A model generated the notes under the pieces. That model was not told the DNA's origin. It was given only the letters and a program-made list of their open reading frames with translations, and searched no databases. Positions 53,722 to 62,423 of a DNA stretch of 64,000 bases are shown here, one piece after another; the stretch's first letter is position 1; each line of letters begins with the position of its first letter. Position numbers and translations under genes: made by a program. The stretch is from Aeromicrobium massiliense JC14 (lineage in GTDB: Bacteria; Actinomycetota; Actinomycetes; Propionibacteriales; Nocardioidaceae): assembly GCF_000312105.1 (NCBI RefSeq), contig NZ_HE978637.1:1012534-1076533 (forward strand). Reading direction: 5' to 3'.

Positions 53722-56379
53722 ATGTCGGAGCTGCACGACGACCGCGAGCGTGGGGACGGTGTTCCCCCGCCCGGCGGCGCCCCGCCGCGACTGCCGCACA
53801 ACTACGTCCTGCGCCACACCCTGTTCGAGCACCTGGACGCGTCCGCGTCCTCGCCGCTGACCCTGCTGGTCGCGCCGGCCGGCACGGGCAAGACCCTGGG
53901 CGTCGGGGGGTGGGCCCGCCTGCGGCACCGCGAGCCCGTCGTCTGGGTCCAGGCCGACGCCCGTTGGGACGCCGAGCGCCTGGCCCAGCAGCTCGACCTC
54001 GCCGTCGCCCCGTCCGCTTCAACCCCCGGCGTGGTTGTGGTCGACGACGCGCACCTCCTGCCGCCCGCTGCCGTGCGGTTGCTGGAGCACCGCTTGTCGA
54101 CCGACCCGGACTCGATGCGGGTGCTCCTCCTGAGCCGGTGGGACCTGCCCGTCAGCCGCTTGGTCCCCGAGCTGCTCGGGCACCTGACCGTGCTCCGCGG
54201 CGACGTGCTGCGGCTGACCGACGACGAGACCGCCGAGATGGTCGCGTCGCACGCGCGGACCCGGGACCCGGAGGTCGTCGCCGCCATCAGCGGCCAGGCC
54301 CAGGGCTGGTGCGCCGCGGTCGTCCTGCTCTCGCGCGCCGTGGCCGCCGCCGCCGATCCCGTGGCCGCGGCCCGGCGCTACGCGGCGGACGCCACCGGCG
54401 TCGCCGGGCAGGCCACCAGCGAGGTCTTCGCCTCCCTCCCCCGGCGCCAGCGCCACCTGCTGCTGACGGTGGCGTCCGATCAGGTCGTGACGCCAGCGAC
54501 CGCCGTCCACCTCTCCGGCGACCAGGACGCGGGCGAGGTGCTGACCGACCTGCAGTCCACCGGGCTGCTCGTCACGCGGCTGGACGGCGCATCGGTCGAG
54601 GGACCGCTCGCCGACGAGCCGGACGCCCGGTTCCGCATCCACCCGCTGCTCGTGGAGGTCGTCCGCCGCCGGCTCGTCAGCGGAGGCGTGGACGTCGTGC
54701 TGGCTCGGTCCACCGTCGCACGGGCCGTGGAGCTGGACGTCGCCCGCGGTGCGACCGGCCTGGCGTTCGAGCGGCTCGTGGGCGTCCACGAGCTCGAGCT
54801 CGCCGCGGGCATGCTGGCCGGCGAGGGGCTGACGCTGCTCATGCGCGGCCAGGGCAGCCTCGTCGCCCGGTTCGCCCGGGACCACCCGGACGTCGTCGAG
54901 GCCGAGCCGGCCGCGTGGCTCACCGTCGCGCTGGAGCGGTGGGTGGCCGGGGACACCGCGGCCGCCCGGTGCTGGAGCGAGCGGCTCCGCGCCCACGTGG
55001 CCGCACCGACCCGGCTGGCGCGGTCGGGCCGGACCGTCGAGGCGTTCACCGGGCTCGTGCTGGGCCGGCTGGGCGTGCTCCCGCTGGCGGACGCCGTCCG
55101 GGACGCCCAGGAGCTCGCCGACGAGCTGTCGGCCGGCTCGACCAGCCCGGTGGGCGACAGTGCGGTGCTCCCCCAGCTGCTCACCGAGCTGGGCATCGCG
55201 CAGAACTGGACCGGCGACCTGACGCCGGCGGCCCGGAACCTGACGTCGGCCGCGGAGCTCGGACGCTCCCGCGAGCTGCCTGCCCTGACCCTGGCCGCGT
55301 CCACCCACCTGGCGCTCACCGAGTACATGCTCGGACGGGAGCGGACCAGTCGCGAGGTCGCGGAGCAGGCCTGCGTCGTCCTCGCGGACACGCCGGACTG
55401 GCGACCGCGCTACGCCCGGACCCGGGCCGCGCTGGCCCTCGCGCTGTCCGGCATGCCCGGGCTGCCGCTCCCGGCGGTCGTGCTGGAGACCGATGGCATG
55501 CAGGTCCATCCCGGCGACCACACGACCCGGTTCTGGCGGCGTGTGCTGGAGGCCCGGGTCGCGCTGCGCGGCGGGTCCCTGCACCAGGCCGAGCAGGTCA
55601 TGGCCATGCCGCTCGACGTGCCCGGCAGCGCGGACGGGCTCCCCGACCACCTGCGCGTGGCGCTCCTGGTCGAGCGGGGGCTCCTGGCGTACCTGGCCGG
55701 CGACCGCGACCGGGTGCGAGTCGCCGAGCAGGCACTGGCGACCGTGACGGCGCCCGGTGAGGTCGCGCTGCTCCTCGGCCTGCAGGCCGACCTCGTCGGC
55801 GACGTCCACGCCGCCTGCCAGCTGCTGGACGAGGCCAGCCGCACGGCCCGGTTCGCCCAGCCCGCGACCCGGGAGCTCGCGCTGACGACGCGGGCCCAGC
55901 TGCTCGACGTCCTCGGCGACCGGGCGGCGGCGCTGGACGACCTGCGGGCCGCCGTCCGCGGCACGTCCGTCCGCGACAACGTGGTGCCGTTCCTGGGCTG
56001 GTCGCGGCACGGCACTCCCCTGTCGCTGCTGCTCGAGGCGCTCGCCGAGCAGGACCAGCCCGACGCGGCATCGTGGCTGGCGCAGGTCGTCGACGCGCGC
56101 CGCGGGCACGCCGACGTCGTCGGGCGCTACGGCTTCTCGATGGCCACGGCGGCCGAGCGCGACCGGGTCGAGGAGCCGGTCTCCCGGCTCGAGCTGAGCG
56201 CCCGCGAGCGCGACGTGCTCGCCGACCTCGCCCGTGGCTCCACCTACGCCGACATCGCCGCGAACCTCGTCGTGTCCGAGAACACCGTCAAGACCCACGT
56301 CTCCAACCTGTACGCGAAGCTCGCGGTGTCACGCCGCAGCGAGGCGCTCGCCGTCGCCCGGACCCACCGGCTGATCTGA
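53722..56379 (+). CDS. Large ATP-binding LuxR family (MalT/LAL-like) regulator
   Basis: 885-residue regulator. N-terminal STAND/AAA-type ATPase with Walker A APAGTGKT (51-58) and Walker B VVVVDDAHLL (about 107-116), then VLLLSRWDLP and a winged-helix region. A long helical, TPR-like central part (about 330-800) follows. C-terminal LuxR HTH (about 823-880): LSARERDVLADLARGSTYADIAANLVVSENTVKTHVSNLYAKL. Such proteins activate transcription after binding an inducer and ATP. ATG at 53722 is preferred; an in-frame GTG at 53632 lies inside the -10 box. It sits in the middle of a membrane-protein cluster and probably controls it through the shared palindromes. Confidence 0.88.
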   Translation: MSELHDDRERGDGVPPPGGAPPRLPHNYVLRHTLFEHLDASASSPLTLLVAPAGTGKTLGVGGWARLRHREPVVWVQADARWDAERLAQQLDLAVAPSASTPGVVVVDDAHLLPPAAVRLLEHRLSTDPDSMRVLLLSRWDLPVSRLVPELLGHLTVLRGDVLRLTDDETAEMVASHARTRDPEVVAAISGQAQGWCAAVVLLSRAVAAAADPVAAARRYAADATGVAGQATSEVFASLPRRQRHLLLTVASDQVVTPATAVHLSGDQDAGEVLTDLQSTGLLVTRLDGASVEGPLADEPDARFRIHPLLVEVVRRRLVSGGVDVVLARSTVARAVELDVARGATGLAFERLVGVHELELAAGMLAGEGLTLLMRGQGSLVARFARDHPDVVEAEPAAWLTVALERWVAGDTAAARCWSERLRAHVAAPTRLARSGRTVEAFTGLVLGRLGVLPLADAVRDAQELADELSAGSTSPVGDSAVLPQLLTELGIAQNWTGDLTPAARNLTSAAELGRSRELPALTLAASTHLALTEYMLGRERTSREVAEQACVVLADTPDWRPRYARTRAALALALSGMPGLPLPAVVLETDGMQVHPGDHTTRFWRRVLEARVALRGGSLHQAEQVMAMPLDVPGSADGLPDHLRVALLVERGLLAYLAGDRDRVRVAEQALATVTAPGEVALLLGLQADLVGDVHAACQLLDEASRTARFAQPATRELALTTRAQLLDVLGDRAAALDDLRAAVRGTSVRDNVVPFLGWSRHGTPLSLLLEALAEQDQPDAASWLAQVVDARRGHADVVGRYGFSMATAAERDRVEEPVSRLELSARERDVLADLARGSTYADIAANLVVSENTVKTHVSNLYAKLAVSRRSEALAVARTHRLI

Positions 56380-56385
56380 GCGCCG

Positions 56386-56402
56386 TCGTCTGATTCGGGT
56401 GA
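56386..56402. promoter_or_regulatory. Palindromic site D (weak) and TACGCT promoter
   Basis: TCGTCTGATTCGGGTGA keeps the strong right half CGGGTGA but a poor left half (5 of 8 pairs). A TACGCT -10 box begins exactly 24 bp after it (56426-56431), the same spacing as at site C. It lies just after the regulator stop and before the second DUF7144 gene. Confidence 0.45.
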
Positions 56403-56471
56403 GGCCCGCCGGGCCGGGACGGACCTACGCTCGCGACGCACGCACGTCCACCGCCACGGACCGGAGGACCC

Positions 56472-56882
56472 ATGACCGCACCGACCGGAGCACGTGACCG
56501 GGCGCCCGACTCGGGCATGGCCTGGGAGACGGCCGCGTTCGCGGGCTTCCTGCTCGCGACCGTCGGCATCATGCAGGCGCTCGAGGGGATCGCCGCGCTG
56601 GTCGGCGACGACGTCTTCACCGGGCGACCGCGCTACTTCGCCGAGCTCGACCTCGACACCTGGGGCTGGGTCCACCTGGGCCTGGGCGTGGTCGCCACGG
56701 TGATCGGCGGCGCCCTCCTCATGGGCGCGCCCTGGGCCCGCTTCGCCGCCCTGCCCGTGGCGTTCCTCGCGGTCGTGGCCAGCTTCCTGTTCATGCCGTA
56801 CTACCCGTTCTGGGCCTTGGTCGTCATCGCCTTCAACGCCCTCGTGATGTGGTCGCTGTGCCGGCTGATCGCGACCCAGTGA
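56472..56882 (+). CDS. DUF7144-like four-helix membrane protein, copy 2
   Basis: 136-residue four-helix membrane protein: AFAGFLLATVGIMQALEGIAALVGDDVF, LDTWGWVHLGLGVVATVIGGALL and FLFMPYYPFWALVVIAFNALVMWSLCRLI. It is close to copy 1 at 53165 in length and motif positions. GGAGG lies about 5 nt before the ATG. Its stop overlaps the GTG of the DUF1269-like relative that follows. Confidence 0.8.
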   Translation: MTAPTGARDRAPDSGMAWETAAFAGFLLATVGIMQALEGIAALVGDDVFTGRPRYFAELDLDTWGWVHLGLGVVATVIGGALLMGAPWARFAALPVAFLAVVASFLFMPYYPFWALVVIAFNALVMWSLCRLIATQ

Positions 56883-57430
56883 GCGAGGGGTTCCCGGCGG
56901 GCGAGGAGCTGGCGGCGCTCAGCGCGAGCTCACTCACCGTGTGGCACTACGACTCCGTCCTCGGTGCCGCCGCCGGAGAGCTGCGGCTCCGGGACCTGCA
57001 GCAGCGCGAGGCCGTGACGGTCGTGGACGCCGTCTCCGTCACCTGGGTGCACGGCGCCCACGCCCCGCGCATCGGCCACCTGCGTCACCGGTCGTCGTCC
57101 GGCGACCGATCGGTGCTGGCCGGCCTGCTGGCGCTCGTGGTGCCCGACCCGGCGCCCGCCGACGACCCGCGCGACGTGCTGGGCACGCTCGCCCGCCGCC
57201 TGGAGGGCACGGGGATCGAGCGTGACTTCCTCCAGGACATCCGCAGCCGCCTCGAGCCGGGGACGTCCGCCCTCACGGTGCTGGCCACCGACGCCGACAT
57301 CGACGAGGTGCGCGGGGTCGTGGAGCGGGGCCGCGCCCGTGGCGACGTCCGGCTCATGCACGCGATGCTGCGCACCGGCGCGGCCGAACGGCTCGCTGCG
57401 GCCGTCCACGAGCTGCAGGACCGCGGCTAG
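56879..57430 (+). CDS. DUF1269-related protein lacking the membrane hairpin
   Basis: 183-residue protein. Its start SLTVWHYDSVLGAAAGELRLRDLQQREAVTVVDAVSVTWVHG and later GIERDFLQDIRSRLEPGTSALTVLATDADIDEV parallel the DUF1269 protein at 52584 (LTVWKFDSPHGA..., PGTSALFVMTSDAVIDRV). The Gly-rich membrane hairpin has been replaced by a shorter segment (VLAGLLALVVPDPAPADD). It is probably a diverged soluble paralogue. GTGA overlap with the preceding DUF7144 gene. Confidence 0.7.
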   Translation: MSEGFPAGEELAALSASSLTVWHYDSVLGAAAGELRLRDLQQREAVTVVDAVSVTWVHGAHAPRIGHLRHRSSSGDRSVLAGLLALVVPDPAPADDPRDVLGTLARRLEGTGIERDFLQDIRSRLEPGTSALTVLATDADIDEVRGVVERGRARGDVRLMHAMLRTGAAERLAAAVHELQDRG

Positions 57431-57448
57431 GCGGGGCCGAACAAGGAT

Positions 57449-57465
57449 TCGCCCGAAGCGGGTGA
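57449..57465. promoter_or_regulatory. Palindromic site E (putative operator)
   Basis: TCGCCCGAAGCGGGTGA (6 of 8 pairs) lies 18 bp after the previous stop and upstream of the SHOCT-domain protein gene. A TATCCA hexamer begins 24 bp later (57489), keeping the spacing seen at sites C and D. Confidence 0.5.
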
Positions 57466-57524
57466 GACGCACCCGGGACGGCGAACGATATCCAGGGAGG
57501 AACCGACCGAGCAGGAGGCCCGTC

Positions 57525-57899
57525 ATGGATTTCTGGGACGTGATCTGGTTCATCGTCGTCAGCTTCGCCTTCATCGCGTACCTGATGGTGATGTTCAGCA
57601 TCCTCACCGACGTGTTCCGCGACGCGGACCTGTCCGGTGCGCTCAAGGCGGTGTGGGTCGTCTGCCTGATCTTCCTGCCCTTCGTGACCGCGCTGGTCTA
57701 CCTCATCGCCCGCGGCCGCGGCATGGCCGAGCGCCAGATGAGCGCGGCCGTGCGCCACCGCGAGGCCCAGGACGCCTACATCCGGTCCGTCGCCACGCCG
57801 TCCCCGCCCGACCAGATCGCCCAGGCGAAGTCGCTGCTCGACTCCGGCACGATCACCGGCTCCGAGTACGAGGCGTTGAAGGCGAAGGCACTGGCGTGA
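57525..57899 (+). CDS. PLDc_N / SHOCT domain membrane protein
   Basis: 124-residue protein. Two N-terminal helices (MDFWDVIWFIVVSFAFIAYLMVMFSIL and AVWVVCLIFLPFVTALVYLIARG) resemble the PLDc_N / phospholipase-D nuclease N-terminal domain. The C-terminal SHOCT motif reads DQIAQAKSLLDSGTITGSEYEALKAKAL. SHOCT segments promote oligomerisation; the full function is unknown. AGGAGG lies about 7 nt before the ATG. It starts an operon of up to four genes. Confidence 0.82.
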   Translation: MDFWDVIWFIVVSFAFIAYLMVMFSILTDVFRDADLSGALKAVWVVCLIFLPFVTALVYLIARGRGMAERQMSAAVRHREAQDAYIRSVATPSPPDQIAQAKSLLDSGTITGSEYEALKAKALA

Positions 57900-58435
57900 G
57901 CGACCGCGCGGCGTCCGGCGGCCCGTCGGGTCCGCCGCGGCGCGAGAGCCGCATGACGACGTCCCGGGCCCGGGCGCTCAGCCGGGTCGGGGGCGTCGTC
58001 CTGCTCGTCACCGCGCTGCTGGCCGTGCTGCAGGGCATCACCGCGCTGGGCCAGGACGAGCCGCTGTCCGACGACGTCGACTACTCCTACGCGCTCGACC
58101 TGACGGCGTGGGGCTGGATCCACCTCGTCGTGGGCGTGCTCGCGGCCGTCGTCGCGGTCGGCGTGCTCACCGGCGCGACGTGGGGCCTCGTCACCGGCCT
58201 GATCGTGGCCGGCTCCTCGATGCTGGCCAACTTCGCCTTCCTCCCGGTCTATCCGCTGTGGGCGATCGTCGTCATCGGCTTCGACGTCCTGGTCGTGTGG
58301 GCGCTGTGCGAGCTGCTCCGCGACGCCGAGGGCGAGCTCTCGTCCGTCGCGGACGACGCGGACCGAGCCCGTGCCGGTGATGCTGGAGCCCACGTCCGGC
58401 GTCCGTCCTCGTCGCACGAGAGTGCGCCGAGGTGA
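57896..58435 (+). CDS. DUF7144-like four-helix membrane protein, copy 3
   Basis: 179-residue membrane protein: VGGVVLLVTALLAVLQGITALGQDE, LTAWGWIHLVVGVLAAVVAVGVLTG and FAFLPVYPLWAIVVIGFDVLVVWALCELL, as in copies 1 and 2, plus a charged C-terminal tail of about 40 residues. GTG at 57896 overlaps the SHOCT gene stop (GTGA); ATG at 57953 is an alternative start that fits the family N-terminus better. Function is unknown. Confidence 0.75.
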   Translation: MSDRAASGGPSGPPRRESRMTTSRARALSRVGGVVLLVTALLAVLQGITALGQDEPLSDDVDYSYALDLTAWGWIHLVVGVLAAVVAVGVLTGATWGLVTGLIVAGSSMLANFAFLPVYPLWAIVVIGFDVLVVWALCELLRDAEGELSSVADDADRARAGDAGAHVRRPSSSHESAPR

Positions 58436-58471
58436 GGTGGAGGGGCGCCGCCCCGTCAGGAAGGACCGCCG

Positions 58472-59326
58472 ATGCCTGACACCCCTCCCGGCTCCGCCGT
58501 GCCTCCGAGGGCGCAGCGCTCCCCCCGGGCGTCGGACGTGCTCTGGGGCGCGGGCGCCCTCAGCCTGACCGCGCTCGGCCTCGCCGCCCGGGTCGGACGC
58601 CGTGCGGCCCGCCCCGCCGTCCGGGTCGTGCTCGACCCTCCCCTGGTGCCCTTCCGGCTCGGACCGGTCCTGCTCGCCGCCGTCGAGCGCCACGGCCGGG
58701 CCGAGCGGGCCGAGGCGCGACGGGCCGCGGACCGCCTGCTGGTCGCCGTGGTGCCGGCGGTCGTCGACCACCTCGGCCGCCTGCTGCCCGTCACGGACCT
58801 CGTGCGGCGGAACCTGGACCTGCAGGCCCTGGTCGCCGACGTCGACGTCGACGCCGTGCTGCGTGACCTGGACCTGACCGCACTGGTCTCGGAGCACGTC
58901 GACCTCGACGCGGTCGCCGCCACCCTCGACGTCGAGGCCCTGCTCGGGCGCCTGGACCTGACCGCGCTGGTCGCCAAGCACGTCGACCTCGACGCTCTCG
59001 CCGCCACCCTCGACGTCGACGCGCTGCTCCGGCGGCTCGACCTCACCGCCCTCGTCACCGAGCACGTCGACCTCGACGCCGTGGCCGCGACGCTCGACCT
59101 CGACGCGCTCGTCGCCCGGGTCCAGCTCGACGTGCTGGCGAGGGACGTGATCGCGGCCGTCGACCTGCCCGAGATCATCCGGGAGTCGAGCGGCTCGCTG
59201 GCCGCCGAGACCGTGCGCAGCGTCCGGATGCAGGGCATCAGCGCGGACAGCGCGGTCGACCGGTTCGTCGAGCGGCTGCGGCGACGGTCGGCAACCGGCC
59301 GCCAGCCCCGGGACGCCCCGGCATGA
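58472..59326 (+). CDS. Protein with 28-residue LDLTALV repeats
   Basis: 284-residue protein with one possible N-terminal helix (DVLWGAGALSLTALGLAARV) and a central tandem repeat. Three full 28-residue units (133-160, 161-188, 189-216) read LDLTALVxxHVDLDAVAATL followed by DVxALLxR; weaker partial units lie at 115-132 and 217-230. Acidic Asp residues recur every five or so positions beside Leu/Val. The repeats are also near-identical in DNA, implying recent duplication or conversion. It overlaps the RDD gene (ATGA). No known family; a membrane-surface binding or adaptor role is a guess. Confidence 0.75.
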   Translation: MPDTPPGSAVPPRAQRSPRASDVLWGAGALSLTALGLAARVGRRAARPAVRVVLDPPLVPFRLGPVLLAAVERHGRAERAEARRAADRLLVAVVPAVVDHLGRLLPVTDLVRRNLDLQALVADVDVDAVLRDLDLTALVSEHVDLDAVAATLDVEALLGRLDLTALVAKHVDLDALAATLDVDALLRRLDLTALVTEHVDLDAVAATLDLDALVARVQLDVLARDVIAAVDLPEIIRESSGSLAAETVRSVRMQGISADSAVDRFVERLRRRSATGRQPRDAPA

Positions 59327-59811
59327 GCGTCCCGCACCCACCCGGCCACGTCTCGGCGGTGCCCGCCGAGGCCCGCCAGCACCAGGGCGGCCCCGCGGGC
59401 ATCGTCAGCCGGCTGCTGGCCGCGTGCGTCGACCTCGCCGTCGTGCTGCTCGTGCTTGTGACGGAGTACCTGGCGTGGACGGCCGCACGGTTCGTGCTGG
59501 ACTCCGAGGGCTTCCGCGCACCCCGCCCGTCGTCGGGGCTCGTGGCCGGCACCTACCTGGTCGTGGCCGTCGTGGTGCTCGCCCTGCCCTGGTGGGCACG
59601 AGGGCGCTCCTACGGCCAGCACGTCATGGGGCTGCGGGTGACCAGGCTCGACGGCCGGCCCCTGGGCTCGGTGCGCGCGATGCTGCGGGCCGTCGCGTGC
59701 GTGCTCGTGCCGGTCGGGCTGCTCTGGGTGGTCGTGAGCCGGCGTGACGCCGCGCTGCACGACGTGGTGCTGCGCACGAGCGTCCAGTACGACTGGGCGA
59801 CCTGGCGCTGA
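59323..59811 (+). CDS. RDD family membrane protein
   Basis: 162-residue protein with the RDD pattern: GIVSRLLAACVDLAVVLLVLV (R-D spacing), WWARGRSYGQHVMGLRVTRLDGRPLG and RDAALHDVVLRTSVQYDW. Three membrane helices. RDD proteins are of mixed function; some act as ion transporters or stress factors. Its ATG overlaps the stop of the repeat-protein gene, so it belongs to the same operon. Its end is 14 bp from the convergent narK stop. Confidence 0.85.
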   Translation: MSVPHPPGHVSAVPAEARQHQGGPAGIVSRLLAACVDLAVVLLVLVTEYLAWTAARFVLDSEGFRAPRPSSGLVAGTYLVVAVVVLALPWWARGRSYGQHVMGLRVTRLDGRPLGSVRAMLRAVACVLVPVGLLWVVVSRRDAALHDVVLRTSVQYDWATWR

Positions 59812-59825
59812 TTGCCGGTTGGCCG

Positions 59826-61028
59826 TTAGCGACCGGACGGCTGCCGGACGGTGAACAGCAGCGCTCCCAGGGCCACGACGACCAGCAGGGCGAGGCCGAA
59901 TCCGTAGTCGTCCAGCCAGACCCCGTACGTCGCCCCCATCACGAGCGGCGGGAAGAACCCGCCGAGACCGCCGGCCGCGCCGACCAGTCCGGTGACCGTG
60001 CCGACCTTCTCCGGCGGCGACTGCACCGCCACCCACGCGAAGACGCCACCAGTGCCGAGCCCCAGGAACAGCGCGAGCAGGACGAATGCGACGCCCGCCG
60101 GCACCTCGACCGGCGGCTCGAGCGCCACGACCACCGCCAGCGCCGCGGTGCCGGCCAGCGACGCCATGACCACGGTGCGCGGGCCGACCTTGTCGGCCAG
60201 GATGCCGCCGATCGGACGGGCGACGACCGCGGCGATCGCGAACCCGGCGGTACGCGTGCCGGCCTGCTTCAGGTCGAAGTCGTACACGTCGGTGAGGTAC
60301 GTCGGCAGGTAGGTGGAGAAGGCCACGAACCCGCCGAAGGTGACCGCGTACAGGAACGACATCCGCCACGTCACCGGCAGGCGCAGGCCCAGCGCGAGCT
60401 TCGGCAGCACGGGGTTGTGGTTCGCCTGCCACCGGGGCGAGTCGCGCATGGCCGTCCAGCACAGCACCGCGGTGAGCACGAGCGCCACGGCGACCAGCAC
60501 GTGGGTGGCCGTGTAGCCGAACCACTCGACCATGCGCGGCGTGAAGAACGCCGACAACGCCGTGCCGCCCATGCCGGCGCCGAAGACGCCGGTCGCGAAG
60601 CCGCGGCGCGGCGCCTCGTACCAGGCGTTGACGAACGGGACGCCGACCGCGAAGGTCGTGCCGGCCACGCCGAGGAAGAACCCGAAGACGAGCAGCAGGC
60701 CGTACGAGCCGCGCTCGCCGGCCAGCGCCACGAGCAGCACGAACGGCGCGGACGCGGCCAGGAGCACGGGGAACATGAGTCGTCCGCCGAACCGGTCGGT
60801 CAACGCCCCGGCCAGGATCCGGCCGAGCGAGCCGACCAGCACCGGGATCGCGACGAGCAACGACTTCTGCGAGCTCGTGAGTTCCAGCTCGGTGGCGTAG
60901 CGGACGCCCAGCGGGCCCACCACGTTCCAGGCCCAGAAGCTCACCGCGAAGGCGAACGTCGCGAGCGCCAGGTTGCGGCCCTGGCCGCGCAGGTCGGCGG
61001 TGGTCTCGGTGGTGCGCGTGCTCGTCAT
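59826..61028 (-). CDS. narK: Nitrate/nitrite transporter NarK-like MFS protein
   Basis: 400-residue twelve-helix transporter of the nitrate/nitrite porter group: FAVSFWAWNVVGPLG near the N-terminus, GSLGRILAGALTDRFGGR, GVAGTTFAVGVPFVNAWYEAPRRGFATGVFGAGMGGTALSAFF (nitrate signature) and GPRTVVMASLAG with GGLGGFFPPLVMG in the second half. It takes in nitrate and/or releases nitrite. It follows narI by 13 bp as the last gene of the nar operon. Confidence 0.9.
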   Translation of the reverse strand: MTSTRTTETTADLRGQGRNLALATFAFAVSFWAWNVVGPLGVRYATELELTSSQKSLLVAIPVLVGSLGRILAGALTDRFGGRLMFPVLLAASAPFVLLVALAGERGSYGLLLVFGFFLGVAGTTFAVGVPFVNAWYEAPRRGFATGVFGAGMGGTALSAFFTPRMVEWFGYTATHVLVAVALVLTAVLCWTAMRDSPRWQANHNPVLPKLALGLRLPVTWRMSFLYAVTFGGFVAFSTYLPTYLTDVYDFDLKQAGTRTAGFAIAAVVARPIGGILADKVGPRTVVMASLAGTAALAVVVALEPPVEVPAGVAFVLLALFLGLGTGGVFAWVAVQSPPEKVGTVTGLVGAAGGLGGFFPPLVMGATYGVWLDDYGFGLALLVVVALGALLFTVRQPSGR

Positions 61029-61041
61029 CGGGGCTCCTGGC

Positions 61042-61785
61042 TCAGCGTCGGGACCGGTCGCTGGTGCCGACCGCGCTCCAGCCCCGGCGGGGCGGACGGG
61101 CCGAGGCCAGGTCGTCCCGGCTGCGGTAGACGATGTAGGGACGGAACAGGTAGTGCAGCGGCGCGGTGAAGGCGTGGACGAGCCGGGTGAACGGCCAGAT
61201 CGTGAACAGCACCATGGCCATCAGCACGTGCACGTGGAACTGCACCGGCGCGGCCGCCATGGCGTCGACGTCGGGCTGGAGCGTGAACAGCGACCGGAAC
61301 CACGGCGAGACCGTCTGGCGGTAGTCGTGCGCCTCGTGCCCGGCCCCCACGGCCTTGAGCGTGGTCCAGAGCCCGAGCGCGATGGTCGTGACCAGCACGG
61401 CGTACATGAGCTTGTCGTTGCGCGTCGTGGCCATGAAGACCGGCCCGGTCGTGCGCCGCCGGTAGACCAGGATCAGCAGCCCGCCGAGCGTGAACAGCCC
61501 GGCGACGCCGCCGAGCACCAGGGCGTTGACGTGGTACATCTCCTGGCTCACCCCGATCGCGTCGGTCCACGACTCGGGGATCACCAGCCCGATGACGTGC
61601 CCGATCAGCACGACGAGGATGCCGATGTGGAAGACCGGCGAGCCGATGCGCAGCAGCCGCGACTCGTAGAGCTGGGACGAGCGGGTCGTCCAGCCGAACT
61701 TGTCGTAGCGGTAGCGCCACCAGGTGCCGCCGACGAGCACCGCGAGCATCACGTACGGCAGGACGCCCCACAGCACGGTGCTCAT
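61042..61785 (-). CDS. narI: Respiratory nitrate reductase gamma subunit NarI
   Basis: 247-residue di-haem cytochrome b subunit with five helices: LWGVLPYVMLAVLVGGTWWRYRYDKFGWTTRSSQLYESRLLRIGSPVFHIGILVVLIGHVIGL (His ligands), and in the C-terminal half FHVHVLMAMVLFTIWPFTRLVHAFTAPL. It oxidises quinol and passes electrons to NarH. Its ATG overlaps the narJ stop (ATGA). Confidence 0.95.
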   Translation of the reverse strand: MSTVLWGVLPYVMLAVLVGGTWWRYRYDKFGWTTRSSQLYESRLLRIGSPVFHIGILVVLIGHVIGLVIPESWTDAIGVSQEMYHVNALVLGGVAGLFTLGGLLILVYRRRTTGPVFMATTRNDKLMYAVLVTTIALGLWTTLKAVGAGHEAHDYRQTVSPWFRSLFTLQPDVDAMAAAPVQFHVHVLMAMVLFTIWPFTRLVHAFTAPLHYLFRPYIVYRSRDDLASARPPRRGWSAVGTSDRSRR

Positions 61786-62423
61786 CCCCGGGTCCCATCC
61801 AGCACCGGCAGCAGCCGGGGGTCGTAGGGCTCGAGACCGACCGCCTCGAGGGCGGGCGGCCCGGCCAGCGCCATCGCGCCGCGCCGGTCGGTGGGCGACT
61901 CCCCCGGCAGCGTCGCGCAGACCGCGGCGAGCGCGCCGGCGTAGGGCGTGCCGTGGTCGAGCAGCGCCAGCCGCAGCAGCTCCAGGGCGGGTCGGAAGTC
62001 CAGCAGCAGCTCGCTGCCGGCCGCGAGGTCGGCGACGGCCGCGAACTCCAGCACCATCGACAGGTGGTCGGGCAGCTCCCCGCCGGTGTCGACCAGGAAC
62101 CCGCTGGCCCGGTACGCGGACTTGAAGCGGCCGAGCACCTCGCCGCGGCGGCGGGTGTCGCCGTCGGTCCAGTAGCTCAGGTGCAGCGCGTGCTTGCGGT
62201 TCAGGTCGAACAGGTCGACGTACGCCGTCTGCAGGACGTCCAGCGGCGTGGCGTCCAGGTGGTCGACCAGTCCGGAGAGACCCGGGTGGACGCCCGGGTG
62301 CTCGGCCAGGGCGGCCCGCAGGACCGGCACCTGGCCGACCAGCGCCTCGTCCGGGTAGCCCAGCGTCCAGGACGCCACCTGGTACGTGACCCGCGTGGCG
62401 GTCTCGTCGCGGCGCCGCCTCAC
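61782..62423 (-). CDS. narJ: Nitrate reductase molybdenum cofactor assembly chaperone NarJ
   Basis: 213-residue chaperone of the TorD/DmsD fold: VASWTLGYPDEALVGQVPVLRAAL, LQTAYVDLFDLNRKHALHLSYWTDGDTRRRGEVLGRFKSAYRASGF and GGELPDHLSMVLEFAAV. It assists insertion of the Mo-bis-MGD cofactor into NarG. The GTG overlaps the narH stop (GTGA). Confidence 0.92.
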   Translation of the reverse strand: MRRRRDETATRVTYQVASWTLGYPDEALVGQVPVLRAALAEHPGVHPGLSGLVDHLDATPLDVLQTAYVDLFDLNRKHALHLSYWTDGDTRRRGEVLGRFKSAYRASGFLVDTGGELPDHLSMVLEFAAVADLAAGSELLLDFRPALELLRLALLDHGTPYAGALAAVCATLPGESPTDRRGAMALAGPPALEAVGLEPYDPRLLPVLDGTRG

